Shown here: positions 1-12,222 of the stretch, in pieces | Layout: every line of letters starts with the position of its first letter | Numbering within the stretch: position 1 is the first letter of the stretch | Assembly (NCBI RefSeq): GCF_000002425.4 | Contig: NC_037262.1 | Coordinates: 10,501,129-10,565,128 of the forward strand | DNA: 64,000 nucleotides | Direction of reading: 5' to 3' | Origin: Physcomitrium patens | Taxonomy: Eukaryota > Streptophyta > Bryopsida > Funariales > Funariaceae | The notes under the pieces: model-generated | What the model was told of the DNA's origin: nothing | The model's input: the letters and a program-made list of their open reading frames with translations, nothing else | Databases searched by the model: none | Program-made: the position numbers and the translations under genes

Positions 1-714
1 TTGAACTGTAGGCATTGTTGGTGGTGTTGTACGTACTAGAGCTTTGGGTGCTTGTACTGTTTTCAGAATATTACTCCTATCCTTCCTCCTTTCTCTTTTT
101 GTAAGCAACCCCACCGCATCTTCAACGTTCTTCCACTTCGTTGTCAATCCTTCATCTTCTTCATTGTCTTCAAGAAGGAGTTCTAATTTCCCTTGCAATT
201 CTCCATCAGCAGCTTGAAGAAATAGATCAACTTTGTTCGGCTCCAATGTCAATTTTTCTACCTTCGACAATTGAGAGTACTGCCTCTCAAATTTCCTTAG
301 TAGCTCTGTTGCTTGCAAATTCTTATTAGGCCGTTCAATCCATTCCAAAAACAGCTTCTTAGTAACGCGATCAGCATCTTCTAAGAAATATTCGTCTTTC
401 AATGCATGTGAAAAAACCTCCCAAGAATTCCCATAACAATCCGTAATCCATGTAATGTGGTCTCTTATCTCCGGTATCATGGCAAGTCCAAATAGTTCAA
501 CCATTTTCTTCTCACAAACCCGATTTAATTCCATTTCACGAACATAACATCTTAAATACCTTGAAATATTTCTTCCATCAAATTGATCAATTTTATTGAC
601 CACTGCTTGCAATGCTTTGATTGCCAAAGCTTCTGTTCGATCATTGCTTTGCTGTTGCTGCATTGATAATGAGAAGGCTTGAAACATACTAGCAATAGAC
701 GGATCCATGTGCAT
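1..714 (-). CDS. Retrotransposon gag-like protein (partial)
   Basis: The minus strand is open from an ATG at 714 to the left edge (238 codons, no stop). A second ATG lies at 708, and the frame is open back to a TGA at 832-834. The N-terminus is Gln-rich (MQQQQ). It is followed by a segment with FDGRN, then a helical body with charged and Leu-rich stretches (for example WEVFSHALKDEYF and LLRKFERQYSQL) typical of plant LTR-retrotransposon Gag proteins. The basic C-terminal part (KRERRKDR) reaches the window edge, so any zinc knuckle, protease and pol lie outside. It sits directly downstream of a primer binding site and LTR on the same strand, which is the expected order. Gag identification is from composition and context; assignment to Ty3/gypsy is inference. 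Confidence 0.75.
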   Translation of the reverse strand, partial: MHMDPSIASMFQAFSLSMQQQQSNDRTEALAIKALQAVVNKIDQFDGRNISRYLRCYVREMELNRVCEKKMVELFGLAMIPEIRDHITWITDCYGNSWEVFSHALKDEYFLEDADRVTKKLFLEWIERPNKNLQATELLRKFERQYSQLSKVEKLTLEPNKVDLFLQAADGELQGKLELLLEDNEEDEGLTTKWKNVEDAVGLLTKRERRKDRSNILKTVQAPKALVRTTPPTMPTVQ

Positions 715-840
715 ACCTTGTCCTTTAGAAGAATCCCTACCAGAAACTTCTCCCAAAAATCCTTTAAAATTTTTATTTTCATTTTTCCATAAAATAAAGA
801 TAAAATCAACCGAAATCCAATACCTTCCACCTCAAGCTTT

Positions 841-856
841 CACGTCGGGTTCACCA
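841..856 (-). other. Candidate retrotransposon primer binding site
   Basis: On the minus strand this reads TGGTGAACCCGACGTG. It starts with TGG, the complement of a tRNA CCA end, four bases inside the LTR boundary at 861 and just before the gag frame. The matching tRNA was not identified. Confidence 0.55.
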
Positions 857-898
857 CTTTTGTCGTATTACAAGCTTTCCTGCTCGAGAACGCGTCGA

Positions 899-3494
899 GC
901 GTTTGGTTGTAGAAGGTAGTATGGAGATTCGCCAATAGTCAAGCAGTCTATCAGTTTTTGACTGCTGGAATATAAACGACTGCAAGAATACACCGTAAAT
1001 CTATACGGATGCCCCTTCAACTGCTCACCGAAGTCCTTTTTTTCTCAGCCGGTAGGTCTCTAGACGTTACAGAGAACCCCAAACAACCCAAACTACTAAT
1101 CTTCGACACCGCTTTATACTCACAATCTTGTATCCATTGATTGTCTCGTTAGATTAACCCAATAAATTTCATTCACTCCGCATACTCAATCCTATAGACA
1201 CCCTTTTAATTCTTCAATCTCAGACGTAACTTGATTTCACAAAACAGTCAAGAGTAATCAAACCCACTTCATTAAAAATCCCGATTCACCATTACAACAC
1301 TGACTTCAGCAACGATTGCCTCAGTCTTCCCAAAACCCTATGAAGAAAAAAAAAACCCAATTCTCTGTCTTCTTTCCCCACCCGAAGCATGAAGCTCCTC
1401 TCCCCTCGATCTTCAAAAACCTCCCAAAAACTTATTCTCCCCCTAACCTTATCCTCTGAATTTCTTCAATCTTCCATTTTGGATCCGGAATTGCCTCCCA
1501 TCGTCAGAGCTTAGATCCAAAATTGGCTCCCGCCGTCAGAGCTTTCTCCTCCGTTTTTATCTTTAAGAGATCCATTTACCGAAAATAATGTTTCCTGAAA
1601 CGGCACAGAGAATAGGACAGCCTGAAACAGAATCGAAATCCCATACTCGGGTCCACATTGAGTCGCCCAACCAATTCAGTCTTATTTCCCCTTAGATNNN
1701 NNNNNNNNNNNNNNNNNNNNNNNNNNNNNNNNNNNNNNNNNNNNNNNNNNNNNNNNNNNNNNNNNNNNNNNNNNNNNNNNNNNNNNNNNNNNNNNNNGTA
1801 ATTAGACTGCATTGGGTGTCAATTGGTCCTCGCGTCAGATTGGCTAAGAGGCCCGTAGTAAGACCTAGATGTTTCCGTAATTAGATCAAATTGGTCCTTC
1901 GCGTCAGACTGGCTGAGGCCCGTAGTAAGACCTGGATTTTCCCCTAATTAGACTGCATTGGGTTGCCCGACCAATTCAGGTCTCATATTGGATAAGAGGA
2001 CCCGGATTGGATTCTTGAAATTGGATCCAATTGGCTCTTCGAACCAGGCTCACCCGTTGTGTGAATTGGTCCTTTCTCTTCCTGCTGACTCCCGTTATTG
2101 GAATCAAACGGAGCATTTCAGTATGTCCCGGCTGACTGTAACGAGGTGACTGAACCTGGCCACTCAGTATTTGCACTGGAATTGGTCGTTGCTCCCAATA
2201 TTCGAGGTAACTGAACATTAATAAAAGTCCCTTTTCTTTATATTTTTACGGTATACTCGTGTTACAACACGACAGCGTTTGGCTGTAGAAGGTAGTATGG
2301 AGATTCGCCAATAGTCAAGCAGTCTATCAGTTTTTGACTGTTAGAATATAAACGACTGCAAAAATACACCATAAATCTATACGGATGCCCTTCGACTGCT
2401 CGCCGAAGTTCTTTTCGTCCCGACCGGTAGGTTTCTAGACATTACAGAGAACCCCGAACAACCCAAACTTCTAATCTTCGACACCGCTTTATACTCACGA
2501 TCTTGTATCCATTGATTGTCTCGTTAGATTAACCCAATAAATTTCATTCACTCCGCATACTCAATCCTATAGACACCTTTTTAATTCTTTATCACAGACA
2601 TAACTCAATTTCACAAAACAGTCAAGAGTAATCAAACCCACTTCATTAAAAATCCCGATTCACCATTACAACACTGACTTCAGCAATGATTGCCTCAGTC
2701 TTCCCGAAACCCTATGAAGAAAAAAAATCCAATTCTCTGTCTTCTTTCCCCTCCCGAAGCATGAAGCTAGCTCCCTCGATCCTTCTAAAACCCCCCAAAA
2801 ACTTATATCCTCCCCTAACCTTATCCTCTGAATTTCTTCAATCTTCCGTCTTGGATCCAGAATTGGCTCCCACCGTCAAAGCTTGGATCCAAAATTGGCT
2901 CTCGCCGTCAGAGCTTTCTCCCCTGTTTTTACCTTTAAGAGATCTTTTTATCGAAAACAACATTCTCTGAAACGGCACAGAGAACAAGACAGCCTGAAAC
3001 AGAATCGAAACCTTGTAATCGGGACCACATTGAGTCGCCCGACCAATTCAGGTCTCATATTGGCTAAGAGTCCAGTAGTAAGATCCAGATGTCCCCGTAA
3101 TTGGATCAAATTGGTCCTTCGCGTCAGACTGGCTGAGGCCCGTAGTAAGACCTGGATTTTCCCCTAATTAGACTACATTGGGTTGCCCGACCAATTCAGG
3201 TCTCATATTGGATAAGAGGACCCGGATTGGATTCTTGAAATTGGATCCAATTGGCTCTTCGAACCAGGCTCACCCGTCGTGTGAATTGGTCCTTTCTCTT
3301 CCTGCTGACTCCCGTTATTGGAATCGAATGGAGCATTTCAGTATGCCCCGGCTGACTGTAACGGGGTGACTGAACCTGGCCACTCAGTATTTGCACTGGA
3401 GTTGGTCGTTGCTCCCAATATTCGAGGTAACTGAACATTAATAAAAGTCCCCTTTCTTTATATTTTCACGGTATACTCGTGTTATAACACGACA
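899..3494. repeat. Large tandem duplication inside the LTR
   Basis: Unit A (899-2274) and unit B (2275-3494) both start with GCGTTTGG and align nearly base for base. Shared landmarks include the AGTCAAGCAGTCTATCAG block, the ATCTTGTATCCATTGATTG block and the 3' part from the GGATAAGAGGACCCGG motif onward. Within each unit, blocks of about 60-120 bp around GACCAATTCAGGTCTC and GTAGTAAGACC are repeated again. Unit A has at least one more sub-repeat than unit B, and the assembly gap falls exactly there. Confidence 0.85.
1698..1797. other. Assembly gap (100 N)
   Basis: Exactly 100 N, a conventional gap of unknown size, placed in the sub-repeat array of LTR unit A. True length and copy number there are unknown. 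Confidence 0.99.
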
Positions 3495-3583
3495 ACGGTA
3501 ATCCGCAACTTCTAATATGTATGTATCTTATCAAGAAAAAGGGGTAATCCACTCTTAATCAAGATTAGACAAAGCTCTGATAT

Positions 3584-3684
3584 TGTAGGTGTACTCTTGT
3601 TAATCTGTCAAGGACAAGAACATGATAAAGATAAACAAACAAGTGAGACTTCTCTCATAGAAAGTTGACAAAATAGAAATAACT

Positions 3685-3723
<39 letters not shown>

Positions 3724-4178
3724 GAAAGAAATTACAATGGCTATTGCCAAAAGCCAAGAAAACTAGAGACCCTTGAAACTACACTGGAAGCAAGAAAGGA
3801 GTTGATAAGAGTGAAGAAGGCTTCACTCTTGTCTTTATATATACTATCTAACTAGAGGCTACGTGGCGACATTCTATAGGACCTCCAATATGTATTGACT
3901 TTGTAGGACACATGCCTTAACTTAGAAGGCAAATTTTTCTACGTGTGGGCCACATAGTTAGCTTAGTCTTCAAGCTAACAACATGTGTGGTACATGGCCA
4001 ACTTGTTGACCACATTTCTAATCCCAAAAATTCAATTAAAGACACCTATAAAGTCAAAACAGCATCTATATAGCTTCTAAGAAGCTTCCATATCAAATAT
4101 TATAGAATTAACTTACTTTTACTTACTTCTATCTATTTATACATGTAATTATTGGCTTACATGCATATGTCCATGACA
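3584..4178 (-). mobile_element. Copia-like LTR, 5' end of a truncated element
   Basis: Read on the minus strand the segment starts TGTCATGG and ends CCTACA. It has a TATATAAAG promoter-like motif near its middle (around 3830-3842), and is followed at once by ATATCAGAGCTTTG, which matches nine bases of the initiator-Met primer binding site (TATCAGAGC). Only about 85 bp of leader remain before the neighbouring retrotransposon LTR begins, so the body of the element is missing or displaced. A (TA)n tract at 3687-3722 lies inside the LTR. Confidence 0.65.
3687..3722. repeat. (TA)n microsatellite
   Basis: Uninterrupted AT dinucleotide run inside the Copia-like LTR. Similar runs occur near 10726-10752, 13189-13211, 16433-16454, 16747-16770, 28876-28894, 29080-29107, 35224-35246, 50070-50089, 56232-56253 and 57325-57343. 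Confidence 0.95.
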
Positions 4179-4896
4179 ATAACCTCGAATTGATTGTTTT
4201 AGAATAGTTATGTTTTATCTTATAAGTTTCATAGATATTTTTATAATTTGAGATATTAAGAACCATTTCAGCCTAGTGATAAAAATTTTGGAGCCTAAAC
4301 AAGGTGTATTTCACTTCAAAATAGCCAACTAGCTGAGACATGTGAAATAATTCTAGTATACCTCTTAATTTAGACTACCTTGGTACTTGAAGGCTACATC
4401 TACCTATTTGAGTATTTTTCTAATTGAAGAATGTATTATCCTATGTAAGGTATTAGAAAAGTTGATATCTTATATATTTCTTTATTGTGATAATCATGCT
4501 TCTTGATATTAATCTACTTAAGTAAATAGCTAATAGAGCCTCCTACATCTTACTCTCCATAATTTTTTATAAGTTGTAGATAGAGGAACTAGCTGTGTGA
4601 AGGTAAGATAAGCAATAGCTACCACAAGAAATCTCCTTATTGAGTGTTTGAGTCAGTTGTCACAAAAAAGAATCTAAGTGAGTTTAGTCAATAAATGTAG
4701 CAAGCAATTATATCATTTTAGATTAATATTCACTACAAGGCCAAGGTCATTGATTTATATCATATAATATTATAAATCATGTATTATTATCCTATTTTTT
4801 GTGCTAGCAAATGTATATTGTTTCTAAATCAATTGTTGTTAGCATTTTATAATGAATTATTTGGTATGATGCTAAAATATTATGTATGTTCTTATG

Positions 4897-4929
<33 letters not shown>

Positions 4930-6265
4930 TGTCATAATCTAAATAGGCAAGAGACCACCTATGTATGTCTATTGAATTTAGTCACCCCTCAATAGAGTAG
5001 AGGGAATGTAGTACCTTATAATTTCTGGATATATCCATGGTGGTTGAATTGAAGGGCAAGTTGATAAATATTGAGGTGAAGATAGTTATAAAGTTTATTT
5101 CTATCTGTAACTTTTCAAATATAAATAATGATTTAAAACCTAATGGCTAAAAAAAGATCTTTGTACATATCTTTTGATATTACTTACCACATTACTAATA
5201 TGTCTTACATTTGATTTAATCTAATTCAGATTGTATAAGTTATCATATGCATATCATTTAAATTTTTTATTATATGACAAACAATGTTGTATAGCACAAT
5301 TCTTAATAGACTTTAATTTTGACCATATAATTGTTTATCTTTGGCTTAAAAGACAATGACTCATAACCTTGCATATTGCACATTTCATATACCTAGCTTT
5401 CTATAAATCTTTGATATTTTAGTGGAGCATCACAATACTAAAAAAATAAACATTGCTCTCATAAAATCTACTCTTTAGCTAAAACATCTTTATCTCAAAG
5501 AATAGAAGGATTTATTTTTGTATAATAATATTCTATGAAAAATAATCTATCTTAGGCTCTCCAATAGGGATCTATTTCATATCAAATAAATATGGCAAAT
5601 CTATAGTCAAAAATTATAAAACAAGCAGCACCAAAATCCATGTAGTATGAATCATTGTTTCCATGGTTTTAATGGAAGAGAAAGAAAAAAATATGTCTAA
5701 AAGTATTTGCAGGTTGTTCTTTAACAACTTCTATACTAAAATAGATGATTTTAATACATTCTATGAAGGAACTTTTTTTATATCTTTCACAAACCTAAAT
5801 TATATTTCAGCCACCTAAAATCCTAAAAATAAATCTCTTACAATTACTTATGAGTGAAATTATGAACTTCAACATTTAAGTATAAGTAAATGGGCTCACA
5901 ACAACAAGCCATCTGAAGACATGTATAGAGACTATGCAATTACTTAAAAAACTGCCACATTTTAGGCTTATGTAGCACATTGAGAAGTTTACAAAGAAGT
6001 TAATGGTTTATATATTACAAACTACAAAGTGCAATTATTCATCCAGAACGTGAGTAGTCATGCTCACAAGCCAGCTGCCAAAATCCAACTCCCACCATAA
6101 GCAGAAGTGCGGGATGGCCTAGTGATTGCCTGTATATAATCAACCTCTCGGGTCTGCAGAGTTATTGCCTGAGCACGTTAAGGGGAATACAGAGTTGAAA
6201 TCAACTCCCTTAATTCTCAGGTGAATCTTTAGAGCGTGAAAGGATTGCCAACTGAATTGAAAAAA
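4179..6265. other. AT-rich spacer
   Basis: No coding signal was found. There is a poly-A run at about 4903-4929. The last 200 bp (about 6050-6265) rise in GC and are probably the 3' UTR of the minus-strand gene that stops at 6266. Confidence 0.7.
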
Positions 6266-7425
6266 TTATACTTTGGGTGTGATATGTGTACTAATTGGTG
6301 GAACATAATCAGCAGATGTCACACCCTCGTAGGTTCCCTTCACATCTTCCTCCTCATAGCCAAAGTGGTCAGCCCGAGCGTTTACAACCAACATCAAACA
6401 AATGAGCCAGAAGAGGGTCGAGTCCAAAGCCATAAAAGCAGCTCCTCCGAACAAACCAGCCTTAGCAGTGGGGCAAAAGCCTGGGATAGCACTATGGTGA
6501 TTGTGGCTGCGGTGGACGCTCTCAAGTACCGTAGCCCAGAGGAGTAGGGATTCCGCGACAAGGAAGAGGGTTCTGTAAACAGATAACACCTACAAATGAG
6601 TCCGCATTCAAAACAGGCCTCTCAAATATACTTATACCCAGCTCTTTATCCGTAGGTCATGAAGACGGGTGAATAATCTCAGGACATACATTTCTGTGAA
6701 GGTTTTTACTATAGAGGCAGTTTAATGGAAAACTGATGACAAATAAATTTTTGACACTTAGAAATGAAATCCGTTCGTAAAGCGGCAAAAGCATGGATCA
6801 TGCGATTGCCTACATGTGATTGACTAAAAGATTCGAATGAAATCAAAGCTCGAAATCGTGAAACAAAAGAAATTAAAAGACAAAGAAGTATGTCGAAACA
6901 TCTTGAGAGAATGCACAAGCTGGAGCTATGTGTAAATCAGAAACTTACAGAGACAGAACAACGAAAGTCACCAGTCCAACACTCTTTGCGAGGTTCTTGA
7001 TGGAAATGCGTTTTCCTTCATATGGGTACACAAGAGAGACCACAGCAATGGTGGCAGAAATGAAGAGTAGAATTGCAGCCAGGGTGCCCAGAGCAGGTGT
7101 AGGATCTTTCGGGTACAAGCAAGTTGTTTGCCCACTTGCGCTGACCAATTTCACAGCCAAGTCACCCGTCGGCTGCAGGAATCCAACGTTTCGCATATTA
7201 CGTCAAATTACTCGCACAGAATGCAGTATTCATTTACGGTCGATGCAATGCCAATTCAAAGCCCCCTTGTGAATGCTTGTAATTTCCTTATGTCATCCAA
7301 AGACCGAGCTGGAGGAAATTAAAGAACCTCACCTTGCTGTTCTCAGCAACAATTCCAAGAATAAAAGCGATCACCCCTGGAAATGCGACCACCAAAGCAA
7401 ACGTCCCAGCCTGTCCTAACGCCAT
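6266..7425 (-). CDS. DUF1218 four-TM membrane protein
   Basis: Three exons on the minus strand: 7425-7333, 7172-6949 and 6572-6266. All introns are GT-AG and phases match, giving 207 aa. Exon 1 encodes MALGQAGTF and a first hydrophobic segment ending in GIVAENSK. Exon 2 has the CLYPKDPTPALG motif and a second membrane segment. Exon 3 gives the third segment and then FCPTAKAGLFGGAAF followed by a fourth, with an acidic tail (YEEED). The conserved Cys pattern and four membrane spans fit the plant DUF1218 family. That family includes MODIFYING WALL LIGNIN and DEAL proteins, implicated in wall lignification and leaf symmetry in angiosperms; a role here is unknown. I chose this start because the first membrane helix follows immediately. 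A 5' UTR intron is possible in 7430-8480. Confidence 0.82.
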
Positions 7426-9606
7426 CGCTTTACTGGGACACGAGAAACCATTTCACGTTGATTAGCGGGAATGGAACGCCTGTCTGCCCAAGAATGGATG
7501 ATAAGAAAAAACAACAGTGCAGTGGAACAAAGTTAATAAAACCAAACTGACGAGACAATTTCAGAGGACGAACTGGGAACCAATTTAACACCCTACGAAG
7601 TTCTGTTACCATCAACTGAGTAACGCAAACTTCAGCACATTCATGAACCATAAAAAGACACCCTAATGAACTCATCAAAATGAGAGAAGGATGCAAAGGT
7701 GAAAAAAACAAAACAAAACAAAAAAAAAAAAAAAAAAAAAAAAAAACTATAAATCCTCTACACATTTGCAATCAACTGGTTCTGCCTGGCTCACACTGTG
7801 ACATCAGCCTACTCATTGAACCCATCCTCGAAAATATAACATTAGGCCGTTTCTACATATCTCAACAAACGCCTGCACTCGACCTCGGTTACAAGACCGA
7901 AATCAGAGGGATTTTGTTGTATATTTTAAGAAGAAATACAACCAAACGAAAACAAAATGGGTAATGGGAAACAGAATCAGAATCAGAATCCAATTCCAAA
8001 ATTCTCATTCCTACAGAACTTGCTGAAAAATCCAACCTCCAAAACATCGAAAATCGGAATACAAACAACCAGATCCGTACATTCCATCCTTAAGTTCCAA
8101 ACCTTAGTAGAAGCCACGAAAACTTCGATGCAGAAAAGGAAGCAGAACAGAGGCAAGAAAGATCCAAGATGCCAAGGAAAAGATGGTCCAGAGAGACTAC
8201 AGTGAGAGGCAGCAAACAGAGAGAGGAGGTCAGGGCTCTGGGAACCAAACGTGCAGCAGAATGAGGGGAAAAAAAAAGCAACAGCGCAATCGCAAACGAC
8301 TGCAATCGCAGCAGATTGGCCCTGGATGGATGACCGTGTTCATATCTTGGATGAACGTTGACAGATGTCATCCATATATCTTGCACATTCTGCACTCCCT
8401 GCAGTTTGCCGTGGTATTGTACGTAGTGCCGAGTATGTACGAATTATTGCGTATTTTATGTAGTGTATGGAGTTGGTGCCGGAATTGAGTGAAATGCTTT
8501 ATTTAATTGATTTTGGGTAACATTCCAAATGTGAATGGTGGAATTATTGCATACACTGGATTCTAAGTTAATAAGTAAAGTGATTTCAGAGAATCATTGC
8601 ATGTTAGCAATGGTAATCAAGAATCAAAATCATTCTTCTTAATTCATCAAAATTAACATTTATAATTTTGTAGATTTTAAAGAACATTAAAAAAAATTAA
8701 TAATTTGATCAGTTATTAGCAAACTAAGTTTTCTCCATTCATGTAAAAATATCAATTAAAATATATAACTAAAAAACATTATAAGATACAATATTTTTTA
8801 GACATATATTGAATCAAATACAAATAGGTTTTATTTAATAAAATAGTTACTTTTACATTATTTAGATAAAAATTAGAATAATCAAGACCAAAAATTCTAT
8901 AAAGGTTATATATATTTATTTATTATAATAATTATTAAAAAAAATATAGAAGACATGAGAGTGTATCAAAAAGAAACTGATGTCTCTACAAGAGTTGCAA
9001 TTTGGCAAGACAACTTCTAAACTTGTATTCTATGGATGAATAAAACTTTGTAGATTATCATCTAACAAATAATATTTAGATAGAAGACTCTATTCTTATT
9101 TGTTGCTCTATGAGCGTAGATAGTATAGAGCAAGAGCCAAATCTTTCTTTGCATGTTTGTCTCAAAATTTTTGAAAAAAAGAGATAGTGATAGATGTTAT
9201 GGTGTGACTAACAAGTAACAACCTTTATTTACATAAGGTCTTTGTTTAAAATCCATGTATTGATAAAATGACATTACCATTTTTTTAAATGTTTTTTATG
9301 ACATGTGCTATATTATTTTGAAATAAAATATTTTTACTTGGCTCATCAAGATAAGTGAACACATCAAAGAATTTTTAATTTGTCTAAATGCTTGATTTGG
9401 ATGAATACCTCCTATTAATTTTTATCTTCTCTAGGTGCAAATTTGATGGTAGTTTCTTCTTAGCTATTAGAATTATGGATGTTATAATAACTTTAAAGAA
9501 TAAGAAATTTTTTTGTAATTATAGTTCTAACTTATTTAATGTATGGCATATTTTTTATTTTACATTTAAGTCTATTATGCATAAAAAAAAAAATTAAATA
9601 TATATA
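7426..9606. other. 5' flank of DUF1218 gene, then AT-rich spacer
   Basis: The part from 7426 to about 8490 has moderate GC and A-rich runs (about 7713-7746) and looks like promoter or leader. Open frames there on both strands overlap each other and have no recognisable product. The stretch 8500-9606 is AT-rich with no feature seen. Confidence 0.6.
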
Positions 9607-10719
9607 GGAAGTTGATAAAACCACATCCCAATGTTATTAAAGCCACATTCTCTCTTCCTATCTCATGATTAATTCTATCCATCTTTTCTCTATGTCCCTC
9701 ATTTCTTGTCCCCCATCCTCTACTTCCTATCTTTTATTTTTTGTCTCCAGTCTCATGTCCTCGATTCTTTGTTTCTTGTCACATGTCCCTCATTTATTAT
9801 CCTCTATCTTTCATTTAAGGGTTGTTTTCAAATAAACATTTTGGATATTAATTTTTAAAAAAATTGTATATGCCACTAAAGGAAAATTTTGAAGCTTAAT
9901 TGAAAAATTGTTGGTTGTGAGAATCTGCTTTTAATTTCAATGCTTCGTTTCAAATTTCCTTTGAAATAGATAATGCACTTTTGTGAAATTTAAATATAAG
10001 TGAAAGAAGTTAAACCAAAATTTAAATTTATTTAATTTTTAAAATTATTTATTCCTAAAAAAATGATGAACTTGCAGGTTTCTATTTTACATGGTTATAG
10101 AATGTTTTACAGATAGCGATTTTAAAAGAAACAATTATATATTTTTATTTATTTTATTATTATTATTATTATTTTAACTTTGTATCTAATCAAATAGTTT
10201 GAAAATAAATAAAAATATATAAATGATCATTTTAAAAATATACATAATCTTTAAAGAAATTTTATAATTTATAAAAACATATATATATACACACATAATA
10301 CCATTAAATAATGAAAATTTAAAGATATGATATTAAACTCAAAACCATTTATTAAATTTTCATTATCATACACAATTTTAGTGTATTGTAAGTTTATCTG
10401 TGCTTTTATCTAAGAAAATTGTATTCAAAGTGTTTGAATGATTACTAATATACAAAGTTGTAATTTGAAACCATCTTTAAATCATATTCAGGTTTCAATC
10501 TTCTATATTATTTTAGAATGAACTCTTGTCATTTAAGTATTGATGATGTTAATTTCAATTGATTTATTAACTATATCATATCTAAACTAGTAATATATAA
10601 TCAAACATGTTATATGTTAAAATAGGAAGAGAAGATTGAGATGGGGGATGGATGGAATCAATCATGAAATGACTAGGGACGTGTGGCTTTAACAACATTA
10701 GGGTGTGGCTTTATCAACT

Positions 10720-10722
<3 letters not shown>
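9607..10722. mobile_element. Non-autonomous TIR DNA transposon, copy A
   Basis: The left end reads GGAAGTTGATAAAACCACAT, and the reverse complement of the right end reads GGAAGTTGATAAAGCCACAC. Similarity continues inward for about 90 bp (ATGTT-TTAAAGCCACA, TCATGATT, CCATC). The 1.1-kb interior is AT-rich with no transposase frame. The element sits between TA-rich flanks, so the target duplication is ambiguous. A longer relative is at 55569-57323. Confidence 0.72.
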
Positions 10723-10756
<34 letters not shown>

Positions 10757-12222
10757 ATAAAATTTTGAAAATGATTTCTTAATACGATATTTAAACTTAA
10801 AAGTTTTTTTTTGAAACTAAATGTAGAGTTGTAGCCTATTAAAATTAAAAGTTACTTTTAAAAAAAATTATCCACACTCTATGAAAATTTAGACATATTA
10901 AATAAAGTGAATCTAAAGTGAAAAAATTCAACAAACTCTTTATTGCAATAAAGAAGTAGGCAAATCAATTGTAGAAAAACACTCACCACAATACATAAGA
11001 AGCTTTTGTAGGCATGAAAAAAAATGGATTTGTTTGAAGTATAAAACTTACATGTATAGTTTCATAAGGAGAGAGTGTGCATATTATAAACTAAGTATAG
11101 AGCAAGTGAGGTCAAATTACAACAATTTAATAGGAATCTTACAAATATTCAAGATTGGCTGGAAAAAAAAGACGCACACAAGAAATATTTCTAAAGAAGC
11201 CCCATGCTTTTCCAAACACATCATGCACTTTTTAATATTGTTCTACTTCCACAAGAAATATAATAGCATTTACGTATTTGATAAGATATTGACAATCTCA
11301 CAGTTCCATTTTCACAGTTCTCATTCATGCAGGTGACAAAAGTCTGTATGAATCTGTATTGTTCATTCTGAAATCAATGACATTTAGGAAATTTCGCTCT
11401 TTATATACTACATACTAACTGCTGTAGGGCATGTTTTCACTCAATTTAGTGTTAGTCATCTACATGTTTTGCAAGTGACTATTGCACTGAATGCCGTGTT
11501 TTTTATGAGCAAGCGTTCCCGTTCGGAGCACAGGGAGAACATTTGAGAACAATCCAATCGTAGCGAAAGCAATTGTACATTACATAATTGTTTGGAATTT
11601 TGTACTTGAAAGTTTAGGCAAGACAAGAATATCATATAAGGATGCTGACATGGACAAGGAATGCACAATTGACAATTAGTAGAGTAATATCTGTTTGGAA
11701 GTTTCCTGTTAGCAGTGCGGGAACTCGTGGCACTTGATATGAATGGTGCCACTTGTGGGTTACATGTCTCTGCCGTGAACACAGTCGCCATGTACATGTA
11801 CCACATCGAAAAATATCTGTATTAGTGAACAACCTACATTTTCCCTCGAAACAAGGAATATTGCTGACAAAGACTAAGTCCGCAGTGAGATAATTGCTTG
11901 TAAACGAACTATCTCCTCCTCAAGTCCTCCAACTGAAAACTTACAACAATGCGAGTCTTTCTATGGCTCGACGAATCATAGGTACAAATGCCTACTGAAG
12001 ATTAAACCGTCTCATGTCATGATTCGAAAATACAGACACAGAGTCTGAAGCGAGAATCCTCAGTCCACAGCAGTCTTTGTATCTATCAAAACGATGCTGA
12101 AACTGATCCAAGAGGTGACAATGCTAGTATTAGATTAATAAATACTCGGCCTATGTAGAGCACAACCATACATCGGCACATGAATTTCACCTCATGAAAA
12201 AATCAAAAGCATGAAAACACAG
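10723..12222. other. AT-rich spacer and 3' flank of P5CR
   Basis: The segment 10723-11340 is AT-rich, starting with a (TA)n run. The segment 11340-12222 has moderate GC and is probably 3' UTR and downstream sequence of the P5CR gene on the minus strand. Short open frames here match nothing I recognise. Confidence 0.55.

Larger units (their letters stand above)
861..3494 (-). mobile_element. 5' LTR of a minus-strand LTR retrotransposon
   Basis: The segment is bounded by TGTCGT at 861 and ACGACA ending at 3494, a perfect 6-bp terminal inverted repeat of TG...CA type. A primer binding site and gag follow on its inner (left) side, so this is the 5' LTR of an element running right to left. At about 2.6 kb it is long, because it contains two copies of a roughly 1.2-1.4 kb unit. 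Both units end in nearly the same palindromic stretch (around 2259-2274 and 3479-3494). An assembly gap lies inside. The other LTR is outside the window, so the target-site duplication cannot be tested; the right-hand candidate is ACGGT at 3495-3499. Confidence 0.7.

Noticed and set aside
2036-2056. TCGAACC motif resembling a tRNA B box (also at 3256)
   Set aside because: Sits in the duplicated LTR unit, with no A box or cloverleaf around it.
1958-3438. Short open frames on both strands in the LTR (two near-identical 63-80 codon pairs)
   Set aside because: They repeat because the LTR unit is duplicated, and overlap antisense to each other; they are LTR sequence, not genes.
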